NCBI GenBank assembly: GCA_016930085.1
Contig: JAFGHO010000064.1
Coordinates: forward strand, 54,672 to 118,671
Length of the DNA: 64,000 nt
Source: Spirochaetales bacterium
GTDB lineage: Bacteria > Spirochaetota > Spirochaetia > SZUA-6 > JAFGRV01
Direction: 5' to 3'
Of this stretch, positions 44,116-53,070 are shown piece after piece. The translations under genes were made by a program, and so were the position numbers. Each line of letters begins with the position of its first letter. The first letter of the stretch is position 1. Under the pieces are notes generated by a model. The model was not told the DNA's origin. It worked only from the letters and a program-made list of their open reading frames with translations, and made no database searches.

Positions 44116-45717
44116 ATGGAATTTCCTGCTCAAGTGGGATATATTAATAAGGCGATAATAAAAATGGTGAGAAAATTATCTTTATATTACATTATTTTTC
44201 TTTTGGCTTGTGTTTTTTCGCTTTACGGCACAGAAAACGAACTCGTTCTCATGGTCGATACCTCGGCAAGTATGGAACCGGTATTTGATGAGATGACGGC
44301 GTACCTCAATCAGGTATTTTTCGATGAGTGGCTTCCCCGTGGAACAAAGCTGCATCTTCTCCGGTTTTCCGATTTTCCCGTGCATGAGACGACGCGGTAC
44401 ATCGATGATGCCGCGGAGCGGGTCCGTTTCGAGAAGGAAATTCTCTTGTTATCGGGAAAACTGGTTTTCGGCCGCTATACCGATCTTGTTACGGCAACGC
44501 GGGAGTTGCTCCGCTTCGGGGAGAGCCTTCCGGAACAGCACGTGAAAGTTCTGGCGCTGATTACCGATGGAATCCATGATCCCCCGCCCGGCTCATGGTC
44601 ATCCTCCATCGATCCGGAACTATTCGAAAAACGCCTTGATGCATCCGCAACCGGAGTCATACGTCGAAGCGGCTACAGTATTTACTTTTTCCGGGTTCAT
44701 GGTTCGGAAGGAGGGAATACGGCCGGATACGGGACCATCCGGGAAGTGGCGGACAATATGAACATACCTCTGGACCATGATGATACCGTCGATTATGGGA
44801 ATAATCCATATGATGTCATCCGATATTCACGTATCGAGTTTCCCGGTGACCTGGGAGAACAGGGTCGTATTTTTTCCGTTCCCTTTATCATCGAGAATCC
44901 GAATGAAGAAGAAATAGTGGTGTCCCTTCTGGCTTTAAGCCATGAAGGAACGAATATATTGACCGGTACCGTTTCGCCCAGAACGGTCGCTGCCGGAACC
45001 AGGCAGCCCTTTGACGTAACGATAATGCTGAGTCCGGAAACGGAAATAGGACAACACCACCTGCCCGTCAGGCTTGTTTTTGGTGAGGGAACACATATAC
45101 GGCCCGGCAAAGGAATACTGACCTTTTACTATAAAGGCGACATCATAAGCTCAATGTATCAGCTTGTAAGCGGGGCGATACCGGTGATATTCTTTTTGCT
45201 TTTTATCAGTGTCTTTATTATCAGCATTATCCTCACCCTCAGAAAAAAGAATGTTGATAATATGTTCGGAACCGTGATGAAACCGGTCAAATGGAAGGAA
45301 CGATTGCTCACTATTAATAAAAACGGCCTGCCCCTTATCGAAATGCGCGTCAGTTTCCAGAACCCGCATGTGGGTTTTCGGAATATCCATAAAATCAAGA
45401 AAAACCGTCGAATGAGTGTCGGCGGAGGGTTTTCGAATTTCCTTATCTTTCTTGTACCCATCCCGTCGCATATCGCCGAAATCTATAAGGAAAACGGAAC
45501 ATATGTTTTCAATCCGATAAAAAACGAATACTTCCCTGATACGGACGGTCCTGTGGTCGATTGCCTGGACAAAGATATTGTCATGGTATCTCCCCACGGG
45601 TACCAGTCGAAAATCACGTTCAATCGTTATGTTTCTCCGCTGACCCGGCTCAATGAGCTTCTCAATTCGATATACGGGGAAAAGCGGCAGCCCGCGGCTT
45701 CGAGGCAGGAAAGGTGA
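44116..45717 (+). CDS. von Willebrand factor A-domain membrane protein
   Basis: 533 residues. A long N-terminal segment with one hydrophobic span (about 22-40) is a signal anchor or signal peptide. The VWA domain (about 42-235) has an intact MIDAS: DTSAS, a Thr in the RYTD region, and TDGIHDP. A beta-sandwich domain follows (about 240-340), then a membrane span (about 350-375, PVIFFLLFISVFIISIILTL) and a 150-residue C-terminal domain probably in the cytosol. GAGGGG precedes ATG 44116 by 8 bases; an in-frame ATG at 44164 would give a shorter signal. The ligand is unknown. It does not adjoin MoxR/BatA-type partners. Confidence 0.85.
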   Translation: MEFPAQVGYINKAIIKMVRKLSLYYIIFLLACVFSLYGTENELVLMVDTSASMEPVFDEMTAYLNQVFFDEWLPRGTKLHLLRFSDFPVHETTRYIDDAAERVRFEKEILLLSGKLVFGRYTDLVTATRELLRFGESLPEQHVKVLALITDGIHDPPPGSWSSSIDPELFEKRLDASATGVIRRSGYSIYFFRVHGSEGGNTAGYGTIREVADNMNIPLDHDDTVDYGNNPYDVIRYSRIEFPGDLGEQGRIFSVPFIIENPNEEEIVVSLLALSHEGTNILTGTVSPRTVAAGTRQPFDVTIMLSPETEIGQHHLPVRLVFGEGTHIRPGKGILTFYYKGDIISSMYQLVSGAIPVIFFLLFISVFIISIILTLRKKNVDNMFGTVMKPVKWKERLLTINKNGLPLIEMRVSFQNPHVGFRNIHKIKKNRRMSVGGGFSNFLIFLVPIPSHIAEIYKENGTYVFNPIKNEYFPDTDGPVVDCLDKDIVMVSPHGYQSKITFNRYVSPLTRLNELLNSIYGEKRQPAASRQER

Positions 45718-45735
45718 TGCGCGTTCGGTTCACGC

Positions 45736-47193
45736 TTAACCGGTCGAAACGGCCCGGTCTTCTTTGATTTGATGAACGCCGGTTTGAGGCGGTTCCTCTT
45801 TTTGCGGTTCAGCCGGGGGAGACGGTGAGGTATTCAATAATCCATTGATATATATCCGTGCCCAGACGAACGCGATAGCGCTTGAAATAAATGTCGCTGC
45901 GATCATTCCGATCCAGACTCCGACCAGTCCAAGCTTGAATACCATGCCGAACAAATAGACAAACGCCACGTTGAGGACGATCGTTCTCCCGATGGTGATG
46001 ATGAGGGCGTAGATGCCTTTTCCCGTTCCCTGAAACATGGAGGAAGAGAACATGCCGAAAACGACAAAAGGATAAAAAATCCAGATGATTCGAAGCATCA
46101 GTGTCAGGTCTGGTGCGATATGCCTGGTTTCAGGAGACCAGGTAAATGCCATAGTGATGAGAGGAGCGAATAAAACCGTAAAAAGGGCGACGCCTATTTC
46201 AATGATTATTCCCATTTTAATTGCGTGAAGATAGGCGGTATTGAGTTTGCGGTATTCCCTTGCCCCGTATGTCGCGCCGCTCACGGATATGACGGCGGTC
46301 GCGAGACCCAGAAGCGGAAGAATTGCGAGACTCACCACGCGCCAACCCGTCGTATACACAGCTACCCCCTCGTTTTCTCCCACCTGGCGGACGATAAAAG
46401 TGATCGCGAACATCATTATCGACATCGACGCCTGGGAAATGGTCGCGGGAATACCGACCTTGAATATATCTGCGAGGATGTCGGACCTGAACCTGAATCC
46501 GGAAAAACGTATGGTGATATATGTCCCTTCATCACGAAATAGCCAGAACGCGAGCATGAGAGAAGAAAGACAGAGTGAAATAAGGGTCGCCCATGCCGCC
46601 CCGGCAACCCCGAGACCAAACCAAAAGATGAAAACCGGATCGAGTGCGATGTTGAGGACGGCGCCGCTTGTTATGGCGATCATGGCCTTTGTCGCATTTC
46701 CTTCACTACGCAACAGGGCGTTTCCGATCTGAGAAAAGAAAATAGGGATCGTTCCCAGGATAAGAATATGTGCATAATCGACCGCCATGCCAAGGGCATT
46801 CCCCGCGCCGAGAAGGGAAAAGATATAACTGATACTGAAAAAAAGCGGAATCATATAGACAAACGAGAGGATCATCATAATCGCGAGTGTATGGGTTGCA
46901 GCAGCGTTGGCCCCTTCCTTGTCTTTTTTCCCGATTCTTCGCGATATCGCGGAACCGCCCCCCACTCCGAGTCCGGTTGAAAGCGCGATCGCAAACATAT
47001 AAAAAGGAAAAAAGTATCCCACAGCCGCCAGCGCGTCGGAACTGATGCCGGCGACCCAGAAGGCGTCGGCGAGACTGTACAATGTCTGGACGGACATCGC
47101 GATAATCATGGGAACGGCGAGTTTGAATATGGCTTTTTTTGGATCTCCAAGGAGTGTTTTCACACCCTTGGTCGGCGCATGTTCTTTATCCAT
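45736..47193 (-). CDS. MATE-family multidrug/solute efflux protein
   Basis: 485 residues with 12 predicted membrane spans in two homologous halves. The first half shows LAVPMIIAMSVQTLYSLADAFWVAG, GLGVGGGSAISRR, and the second GIPATISQASMSIMMF, typical of the DinF/NorM-like MATE branch. It uses a sodium or proton gradient to expel organic cations or related compounds. The C-terminal tail after the last span is proline- and glutamate-rich (about 455-485). It converges with the VWA gene. No regulator is adjacent. Confidence 0.92.
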   Translation of the reverse strand: MDKEHAPTKGVKTLLGDPKKAIFKLAVPMIIAMSVQTLYSLADAFWVAGISSDALAAVGYFFPFYMFAIALSTGLGVGGGSAISRRIGKKDKEGANAAATHTLAIMMILSFVYMIPLFFSISYIFSLLGAGNALGMAVDYAHILILGTIPIFFSQIGNALLRSEGNATKAMIAITSGAVLNIALDPVFIFWFGLGVAGAAWATLISLCLSSLMLAFWLFRDEGTYITIRFSGFRFRSDILADIFKVGIPATISQASMSIMMFAITFIVRQVGENEGVAVYTTGWRVVSLAILPLLGLATAVISVSGATYGAREYRKLNTAYLHAIKMGIIIEIGVALFTVLFAPLITMAFTWSPETRHIAPDLTLMLRIIWIFYPFVVFGMFSSSMFQGTGKGIYALIITIGRTIVLNVAFVYLFGMVFKLGLVGVWIGMIAATFISSAIAFVWARIYINGLLNTSPSPPAEPQKEEPPQTGVHQIKEDRAVSTG

Positions 47194-47330
47194 CGTTTTT
47201 CCTTTTTATATGGATATCTATAGATAATGAAAAAAGTGAAAAGAGTCAAACGGCGTGTGGTGTGTATGTATATGATACCCGCCGTTATCCGGCGGATATA
47301 ATGACGGACCGCTTTTATGCCTGCGCTGAT

Positions 47331-47362
47331 AAAAACCGGGCCCGGTTTTTTCCGGGTCCGGT
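47331..47362 (-). terminator. Rho-independent terminator downstream of fabF
   Basis: On the minus strand, ACCGGACCCGG and CCGGGCCCGGT form an 11-base stem with one mismatch around an A6 loop and are followed by TTTTT. It ends the fabD-fabG-fabF transcript. Confidence 0.8.
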
Positions 47363-47420
47363 TGATGTGTGCAATATTAGCCGGCATGTGCGAATAATCG
47401 AGACCGTTTCACGACCCCGA

Positions 47421-48665
47421 TTATTCCGAGTATTTCTTCAGGCAGATGATGCCGTTATGCCCTCCAAAACCGAGAGAATTGGAGAGTGCCGCACGTATCG
47501 TTCCGTCGTATCCTTTGTTGGGGACATAATCGAGATCGCATTCAGGATCGGATTCTTCAAGATTTCTCGTCGCGGGATAATATTGATGATGGAGGGCGAG
47601 TGCGGTAACGACTGCCTCGATTCCGCCCGCGCCGCCGAGGAGGTGGCCGGTCATGGATTTTGACGACGATACTTTCAGTTTTTTTGCGTGTTCACCGAAT
47701 ACCGCCTTGATCGCCTTTGTTTCCGTGGGATCGTTCAAGGGGGTCGACGTACCGTGGGCATTGATATAATCGATATCCTCTGGTTTGAGACCGGCGGTCG
47801 CTATCGCCATTTTAATAGCGGCAATGCCGCCTACGCCGTCGGGGTGCGGCGCGGTGAGATGAAATGCATCACATGAAATACCATATCCGGCAAACTCCGC
47901 GTATATCGTCGCGCCGCGTTTTTTTGCGTGTTCGAGTTCCTCGAGAATGAGGATTCCCGCCCCTTCACCGACCACAAATCCGTCCCTGTCCCTGTCAAAC
48001 GGTCTGCTTGCCTTCTCCGGGCAATCGTTTCGCTTTGTGCTCAAGGCCTGGAGAACGCAGAAACCTGCAAGGCTTACCGGCGTTATCGGTGCCTCCGTAC
48101 CGCCGGAGATGACCACATCACACACGCCCATTTTTATCCAGCGCATTGCGGCGCCCATCGCATCCGCCCCGGACGAACATGCCGTGACGATCGAATAACA
48201 CGGCCCTTGTGCATTATGTCTTATTGCAATCACCGCGGGCCCGATATTACTGATCATTTTCGGGACGAGGAGGGGTTGCACCGCCATACTCCCCTTGCTC
48301 TGCATTTTGATGATATCACTTTCGAGAGTTTCGAGCCCCCCGATACCATTGCCCAAAATCACCCCCATTCGTGTATGGTCGACATCCCCTTCTTTTAAGC
48401 CGGCGTTTTCCATCGCTTCGATACTCGCATAGAGGCCGAAAAGAGAAAAAAGATCGTTTCTGCGCACGTCTTTTTTCTCGAGTCGATCCGTAGGATTAAA
48501 ATCCCTGACAATCCCCGCCACTTTCGAGGGAAAATCTGATACATCGAATTTCGTGATTCTGTCAATCCCGTTTTCGACATTCCGGATATTTTTCCAGAAA
48601 TCTTCGACATTATTTCCCAGGGGATTCACCGTCCCCATTCCTGTTATCACTACTCGTTTTTCCAT
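47421..48665 (-). CDS. fabF: Beta-ketoacyl-ACP synthase II
   Basis: Elongating condensing enzyme of type II fatty-acid synthesis. The 414 residues contain the Cys-His-His triad: Cys163 in VTACSSGADAM, His304 in INAHGTSTPLNDPTE and His341 in SMTGHLLGGAGG, plus the start MEKRVVITGMGTVNPLG. Length is normal. AAGGAG lies 6 bases before the ATG. It follows fabG by 10 bases. The acyl carrier protein gene that usually sits between fabG and fabF is absent here. Confidence 0.97.
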   Translation of the reverse strand: MEKRVVITGMGTVNPLGNNVEDFWKNIRNVENGIDRITKFDVSDFPSKVAGIVRDFNPTDRLEKKDVRRNDLFSLFGLYASIEAMENAGLKEGDVDHTRMGVILGNGIGGLETLESDIIKMQSKGSMAVQPLLVPKMISNIGPAVIAIRHNAQGPCYSIVTACSSGADAMGAAMRWIKMGVCDVVISGGTEAPITPVSLAGFCVLQALSTKRNDCPEKASRPFDRDRDGFVVGEGAGILILEELEHAKKRGATIYAEFAGYGISCDAFHLTAPHPDGVGGIAAIKMAIATAGLKPEDIDYINAHGTSTPLNDPTETKAIKAVFGEHAKKLKVSSSKSMTGHLLGGAGGIEAVVTALALHHQYYPATRNLEESDPECDLDYVPNKGYDGTIRAALSNSLGFGGHNGIICLKKYSE

Positions 48666-48675
48666 TTGTTACTCC

Positions 48676-49422
48676 TTAAATGATTATCCCCCCATCAACT
48701 CTGATTACCTGTCCGGTAATATATGAGGACATGTCTGATGCAAGAAATACGGCAACAGATGCAACTTCTGTTGGTTCTCCCATTCTTTTAAAAGGAATAT
48801 AATGATTCAGGTATGAATCGATTACCTTTTCATCCAGGGCGGCGGTCATTTCCGTTTTGATAAAACCCGGAGCGATGGCGTTGACGCGGACACCACGGGA
48901 CGCGACTTCCTTGTAAAGGGCTTTCGTGAGTCCGATAAGGCCGGCTTTGGACGCCGCATAATTCGTCTGTCCGGGGTTACCTCCGATTCCGACAACGGAC
49001 GCCATGTTGATAATGGAGCCCGTTTTCCGTTTGACCATGTGACGGGCAATGATACGTGATATTAAAAAAACCGATGTCAGATTTATTTTGATTACCTTCT
49101 CCCACGCTTCGGTTTCCATTCTGAAAATCAATCCGTCCCGTGTGATCCCGGCATTGTTCACGAGAATATCGATTCCTTTCGATTGATCGATTATTTCCTC
49201 GATACATGCCGATATCGCGGTTTCATCCGAAACATCGGATTTTTTGAAGAATACGGTCGTATCGTTCCGGGCGGCAGTCTCTTCAAGCCTGTTCATATCT
49301 TCACCCTGAACAAGATCGATAATATAGACGGAAGCGCCCTGATTCAGAAAAGCGGTGACAATTTCTTTTCCGATACCCCGCGCACCGCCTGTGACGATCG
49401 CTTTTTTGTTTTTCAGTAACAT
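48676..49422 (-). CDS. fabG: 3-oxoacyl-ACP reductase
   Basis: NADPH-dependent reductase of the fatty-acid cycle. The 248 residues have the TGGARGIGKEI cofactor-binding loop, the NNAG motif, and the catalytic triad Ser142, Tyr155 and Lys159 (NMASVVGIGG; TNYAASKAG). Length and C-terminus (TGQVIRVDGG) are standard. GAGGAAATAGT precedes the ATG. It lies between fabD (19 bases upstream) and fabF. Confidence 0.96.
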   Translation of the reverse strand: MLLKNKKAIVTGGARGIGKEIVTAFLNQGASVYIIDLVQGEDMNRLEETAARNDTTVFFKKSDVSDETAISACIEEIIDQSKGIDILVNNAGITRDGLIFRMETEAWEKVIKINLTSVFLISRIIARHMVKRKTGSIINMASVVGIGGNPGQTNYAASKAGLIGLTKALYKEVASRGVRVNAIAPGFIKTEMTAALDEKVIDSYLNHYIPFKRMGEPTEVASVAVFLASDMSSYITGQVIRVDGGIII

Positions 49423-49441
49423 ACTATTTCCTCTTCTTTCC

Positions 49442-50377
49442 TCAGGTAGTTATCAATTTCCCGATATCAACGAGTGTACCGGCGGGTTGACAGATATATT
49501 CTTTAGTATACCGTTTGAGAAGTCCGGTAAGAACAGCCCCCGGACCCGTTTCTATGAATGTATCGAACCCGTTGTCAATAAGAGCTTTTTCTTCATCGAC
49601 CCATTTGACGGTGGAGGTCACCTGTTTAATACACAACTCCTTTGCCTCTTTTCCCGATCGTACGATCGTTCCCGTAACATTTGAAAAAACAGGCTTGGAC
49701 GGATCGTTGAAGGTATAGCCGGCAAGGACATCCGCAAGACCGGCGGCAGCTTCAGAAAGAAGGGGTGAATGAAACGGACCGGAAACCTTGAGCATGATGT
49801 ATCGCCGAGCCCCCGCTTCCTTACAGCGAGGTTCGGCCGCCGTAAGGCCTGAATAGGTCCCTGAAAAAACGATTTGATCGGGACCGTTGTAATTTGCCGG
49901 GTAAACATCAGGTAGATTGCCCTTTGAAAGGATATTCTTGCATTGGTCGTAGCTGAGTCCGATAACGGCCGCCATGCCGGGATTCCCTTCGCCCGAATCT
50001 AAAGCCCTGCTTGCCTTTTCCATGAGAATTCCCCTCGCTTTGACTATGGGGAAGACATCATCGATCGATATAACGCCGGCCTCGCAGAGGGCGGCATATT
50101 CACCGAGACTGAAACCGGCAAATCCATCCGGTTTAATACCCTTCTCCTGCAATAACATACTGGAAGAAAGATTCACCAATGTTACCGCGATCTGGGTTTT
50201 ATCGGTGGCCTTGAGGTCCTCTTCCGAGCCTTCAAATAGAAGTTTTTTCATATCTATTCCTGTTTTCCCGGAAGCGATATCAAAGAGTTTTTTTACCTGG
50301 TCACTTTCTTCCCAGAGGTCCTTCCCCATACCTGGATACTGGGCTCCCTGGCCTGGAAATAAAAAACATGTTTTCAT
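49442..50377 (-). CDS. fabD: Malonyl-CoA:ACP transacylase
   Basis: Loads malonyl groups onto acyl carrier protein. The 311 residues have FLFPGQGAQYPGMG, the catalytic Ser90 in GFSLGEYAAL and His203 in SGPFHSPLL. ATG 50377 is preferred over the GTG one codon earlier because AAGGA is then 8 bases away. First gene of the fabD-fabG-fabF operon, divergent from fabH across a 289-base regulatory region. Confidence 0.95.
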   Translation of the reverse strand: MKTCFLFPGQGAQYPGMGKDLWEESDQVKKLFDIASGKTGIDMKKLLFEGSEEDLKATDKTQIAVTLVNLSSSMLLQEKGIKPDGFAGFSLGEYAALCEAGVISIDDVFPIVKARGILMEKASRALDSGEGNPGMAAVIGLSYDQCKNILSKGNLPDVYPANYNGPDQIVFSGTYSGLTAAEPRCKEAGARRYIMLKVSGPFHSPLLSEAAAGLADVLAGYTFNDPSKPVFSNVTGTIVRSGKEAKELCIKQVTSTVKWVDEEKALIDNGFDTFIETGPGAVLTGLLKRYTKEYICQPAGTLVDIGKLITT

Positions 50378-50497
50378 CACTCTCTTCCTTTCTTGTCAGG
50401 AATATCAGATTTTTTTCCTTCTTCGTTATTTCTCTAGGTGACGTTTCACACTATTGTTATGCAATACAGGATATACGTCAACCCATTTATGCAAAAA

Positions 50498-50526
50498 TTG
50501 ACAAATCTCTTTATCCATTATATAAG
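50498..50526 (+). promoter_or_regulatory. Sigma70-type promoter for fabH
   Basis: TTGACA, a 17-base spacer and TATAAG. Transcription would start near 50533, 134 bases before the GTG start. A second candidate, TTGACC and TATCAT with 17 bases between, lies at 50606-50634 closer to the gene. Confidence 0.6.
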
Positions 50527-50552
50527 GACCTATTGAATGGGAAAATACCATA

Positions 50553-50569
50553 GACATTGATACAATGTC
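50553..50569. promoter_or_regulatory. Perfect palindrome in the fabD/fabH divergent region
   Basis: GACATTG-ATA-CAATGTC has perfect 7-base arms around 3 bases. It lies about 20 bases downstream of the predicted fabH transcription start and in the fabD upstream region, so it is a candidate operator for a fatty-acid regulator. Confidence 0.5.
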
Positions 50570-50666
50570 AAGAAAAAGAGTGAAAACTTGAAGGTACGAG
50601 AGGGTTGACCTTGGGTTTTTTTATCATTATCATCCTTTTTGTTGAATTGATTGCAAGGAGTAACAA

Positions 50667-51656
50667 GTGAATGCAGTTTTTCATTCTACCGGTGCATATG
50701 TTCCTGAAAAATGCATGAGTAATAGCGAGTTTGAAAAGTTTATCGATACTTCGGATGAATGGATTGTATCCCACACCGGGATAAAAAACAGACATCTTGC
50801 TGCCGATAATGAGTTTACATCCAACCTTGGTTCAAAAGCCGCCCGAATTGCCCTCGATCGGGGGGGTATCAAACCGGAGGAACTCGATTGTATCATATGT
50901 GCAACATCAACGCCGGATTATCCCGGATTTCCGTCGACAGCATGTATCATCCAGAATAATCTTGGCGCAATGAACGCCGGTGCGTTCGATGTTGCCGCGG
51001 CATGCAGTGGTTTTGTCTATTCCATCGAGATAGCTCGAAACATGATCATGAACGGAGCGGCACGTAATATACTGGTTGTGGGCGCTGAAATAATGAGCCG
51101 GGTGCTTGACTGGAAGGATAGAAACACATGCGTCCTTTTTGGTGACGGAGCAGGAGCGGCCGTTCTTTCTTCAAATGCCGGAGATGAACATCGCGGTATC
51201 CTTTTTTCGATATTACGATCGGAAGGGGAAGGGGCGGAATACCTGAAAATTCCCGCAGGCGGCGCGCGATTACCCGTGAGCAAGATTCATGCGAGCAATT
51301 CGCAGGAGTTGTTTCTTTTCATGGATGGAAGACGTGTGTATACTTTTGCACTGAGGGCATTTACCGGTATTATCAAAAGCATTCTGGATATACATCATCT
51401 TTCACATGATGATATCGATTATATCATACCCCATCAGGCGAATATACGCATCATCGAAGGCGCCGCGAAAAGGTTAAAAATACCAATAGAGAAATTTTTT
51501 ATTAATATTGCCGAGTATGCCAATACATCGGCGGCAACAATTCCTATTGCTTTGAACGAGATGTGGGAAAAAGGAATGCTCAGAAAAGGCGGACTTCTCA
51601 TCACGGTCGGATTTGGCGGTGGACTGACTTATGGCGGAAACCTTATCAGGTGGTGA
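50667..51656 (+). CDS. fabH: Beta-ketoacyl-ACP synthase III
   Basis: Initiating condensing enzyme that joins acetyl- or branched acyl-CoA to malonyl-ACP. The 329 residues have Cys113 in AAACSGFVYSI, His256 in IIPHQANIRI and Asn286 in EYANTSAA, all in normal spacing, and a GGGLTYGGNLIRW C-terminus. GTG at 50667 is supported by AAGGAG 6 bases upstream; this ribosome-binding site is identical in sequence to that of fabF. It is transcribed away from the other fab genes. Confidence 0.97.
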   Translation: MNAVFHSTGAYVPEKCMSNSEFEKFIDTSDEWIVSHTGIKNRHLAADNEFTSNLGSKAARIALDRGGIKPEELDCIICATSTPDYPGFPSTACIIQNNLGAMNAGAFDVAAACSGFVYSIEIARNMIMNGAARNILVVGAEIMSRVLDWKDRNTCVLFGDGAGAAVLSSNAGDEHRGILFSILRSEGEGAEYLKIPAGGARLPVSKIHASNSQELFLFMDGRRVYTFALRAFTGIIKSILDIHHLSHDDIDYIIPHQANIRIIEGAAKRLKIPIEKFFINIAEYANTSAATIPIALNEMWEKGMLRKGGLLITVGFGGGLTYGGNLIRW

Positions 51657-51872
51657 TATTTCAATAAAGACGAATCATGTCGAAGAGAGAACGACGCCGC
51701 ATTCATTAATACAAATAGACAACCTCCGACAGTGGTCTTTTATTCCGTGAGTATGAAATTCAGGAGATAATCAAAAAAAAACCGGTCGTTGGTTAAAAAA
51801 TAATCGATTTTGCCCCAAAATAATATAAAATATAGCACTGAAAAAAAAATTGGCAATAACACCGAGAATACT

Positions 51873-51887
51873 ATTGCATTGTGCAAT
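51873..51887. promoter_or_regulatory. Palindrome over the -35 box
   Basis: ATTGCA-TTG-TGCAAT, perfect 6-base arms around 3 bases, overlapping the -35 element at 51874-51879. Likely operator. Confidence 0.45.
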
Positions 51888-51902
51888 ACACTTGTCTATA
51901 CT
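51874..51902 (+). promoter_or_regulatory. Promoter of the partner-switching module
   Basis: TTGCAT, a 17-base spacer and TATACT. The predicted leader is about 20 bases and includes the AGGAGG ribosome-binding site. Confidence 0.5.
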
Positions 51903-51928
51903 TATTGTATAATGAGGAGGTGATAGAG

Positions 51929-52402
51929 GTGGCAGAAAAAGATATAGGAAAAGGCTATATAGAACTAAGATTTGGCCCTCGATGGAAATATATTGCATGC
52001 GCAAGGAGTTTTATTCAGAATTTTCTGGCAATCAGTATCGTCGATCAGACAAAAGCGGACAAGATCGCGATGGCGGCGAGTGAACTTCTTGAAAATGCCG
52101 TTAAATATGCCAGTGGTGAAGATACGCATATATCGGTAAATGTTTCACCGAAAACAGAAAAAATAACGGTGCAGGTAACAAATATCGCCTCCAGGGATTC
52201 AATCGGTACATTGAGGCAGGTATATGGAAAAATCATAAAAGGCAATGCCCTGGATGCGTACGTTTCCCAAATGAAGGAGGCTGCGCTTCGAAGCGACGGA
52301 AAAAGTCAACTTGGTCTGGCAAGAATAAGGTATGAAACAGGCGGAGAATTAAGTATTACTATCGAAGATAATGTCGTGAAAGTTTCAATCGATATAGGAT
52401 AA
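51929..52402 (+). CDS. HATPase-type anti-sigma/partner-switch kinase-like protein
   Basis: 157 residues. It has the GHKL N-box ASELLENAVKYAS (about 53-65), with the Glu and Asn that bind Mg-ATP, and a C-terminal QLGLARIRYETGG resembling the G2 box. The G1 DxGxG motif is not obvious. This fits the short HATPase proteins (the slr1658-like group) that act as kinase/antagonist partners of STAS proteins. GTG at 51929 has AGGAGG 8 bases upstream. A STAS-like protein and a PP2C phosphatase follow, which suggests reversible phosphorylation of the STAS protein. Kinase activity is inferred. Confidence 0.78.
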   Translation: MAEKDIGKGYIELRFGPRWKYIACARSFIQNFLAISIVDQTKADKIAMAASELLENAVKYASGEDTHISVNVSPKTEKITVQVTNIASRDSIGTLRQVYGKIIKGNALDAYVSQMKEAALRSDGKSQLGLARIRYETGGELSITIEDNVVKVSIDIG

Positions 52403-52433
52403 TTAATAACTACATATTTCAAGGAGTTAAAGA

Positions 52434-52814
52434 ATGAATAAATTAGGAATTGAAGCGATAAACGAGGAAAGAATCAAGATAGAAGTATTGGATAGTACCG
52501 TTGGAGTGGTTATAAAGTTTATCGGCGATATAGATATGGAAGATCCGAGTATTATTTTGGACCCGCTTTTTGAACAGGTACATAACAAGGTGCTGGAGAA
52601 TGATATAAAAGAGGTTGTCGCGGATTTTCGTGAATTGAATTTTCTCAATTCAAGCGGTATCAAGGCGGTCGCAAAGTGGATCATGAAATTATCGGAGGTG
52701 GATGACAGTCAGAAATATATAATTAAGATAGTACATAACAAAGATATTACATGGCAGGTAACAAGTCTTCCGACACTTACTTTTTTAGTTCCAGGAGCGG
52801 TCCAGGTAGAGTAG
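52434..52814 (+). CDS. STAS-like antagonist protein
   Basis: 126 residues. The central segment VVADFRELNFLNSSGIKAVAKWI is the STAS switch-helix region, with Ser in the position phosphorylated in anti-anti-sigma factors (D-F-x-x-L-x-F-L-N-S-S-G). It resembles the slr1659-like group that pairs with the HATPase proteins upstream. AAGGAG lies 7 bases before the ATG. It probably shuttles between the upstream ATPase and a third partner, with phosphate removed by the downstream PP2C enzyme; the final target is not encoded here. Confidence 0.8.
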   Translation: MNKLGIEAINEERIKIEVLDSTVGVVIKFIGDIDMEDPSIILDPLFEQVHNKVLENDIKEVVADFRELNFLNSSGIKAVAKWIMKLSEVDDSQKYIIKIVHNKDITWQVTSLPTLTFLVPGAVQVE

Positions 52815-52880
52815 AATCAGAATAAATGTAATGGATAACAAAAAAAAGGATTTTCTACGTAAACATATCTTTTTTTTTAT

Positions 52881-52910
52881 TTTACAATATAAATATAAAA
52901 GAGGTATATT
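52881..52910 (+). promoter_or_regulatory. Candidate promoter of the SpoIIE-type phosphatase gene
   Basis: TTTACA, an 18-base spacer and TATATT. The leader to the ATG at 53071 would be about 154 bases, so the phosphatase may be transcribed both from here and with the upstream pair. Confidence 0.4.
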
Positions 52911-53070
52911 GAATAAACCTTAATTATCATATTCCATTTATACCGTCTCTGTGTGACATCATACATGGAGTATGGTTATATAGGTCGGAACTATAATTAT
53001 GGGATGATGAGTGCGTGGAATGACGGATAGTGTGTAAAGATCAAGGTGAACGGGAAGTAAGGGAGCGGTT

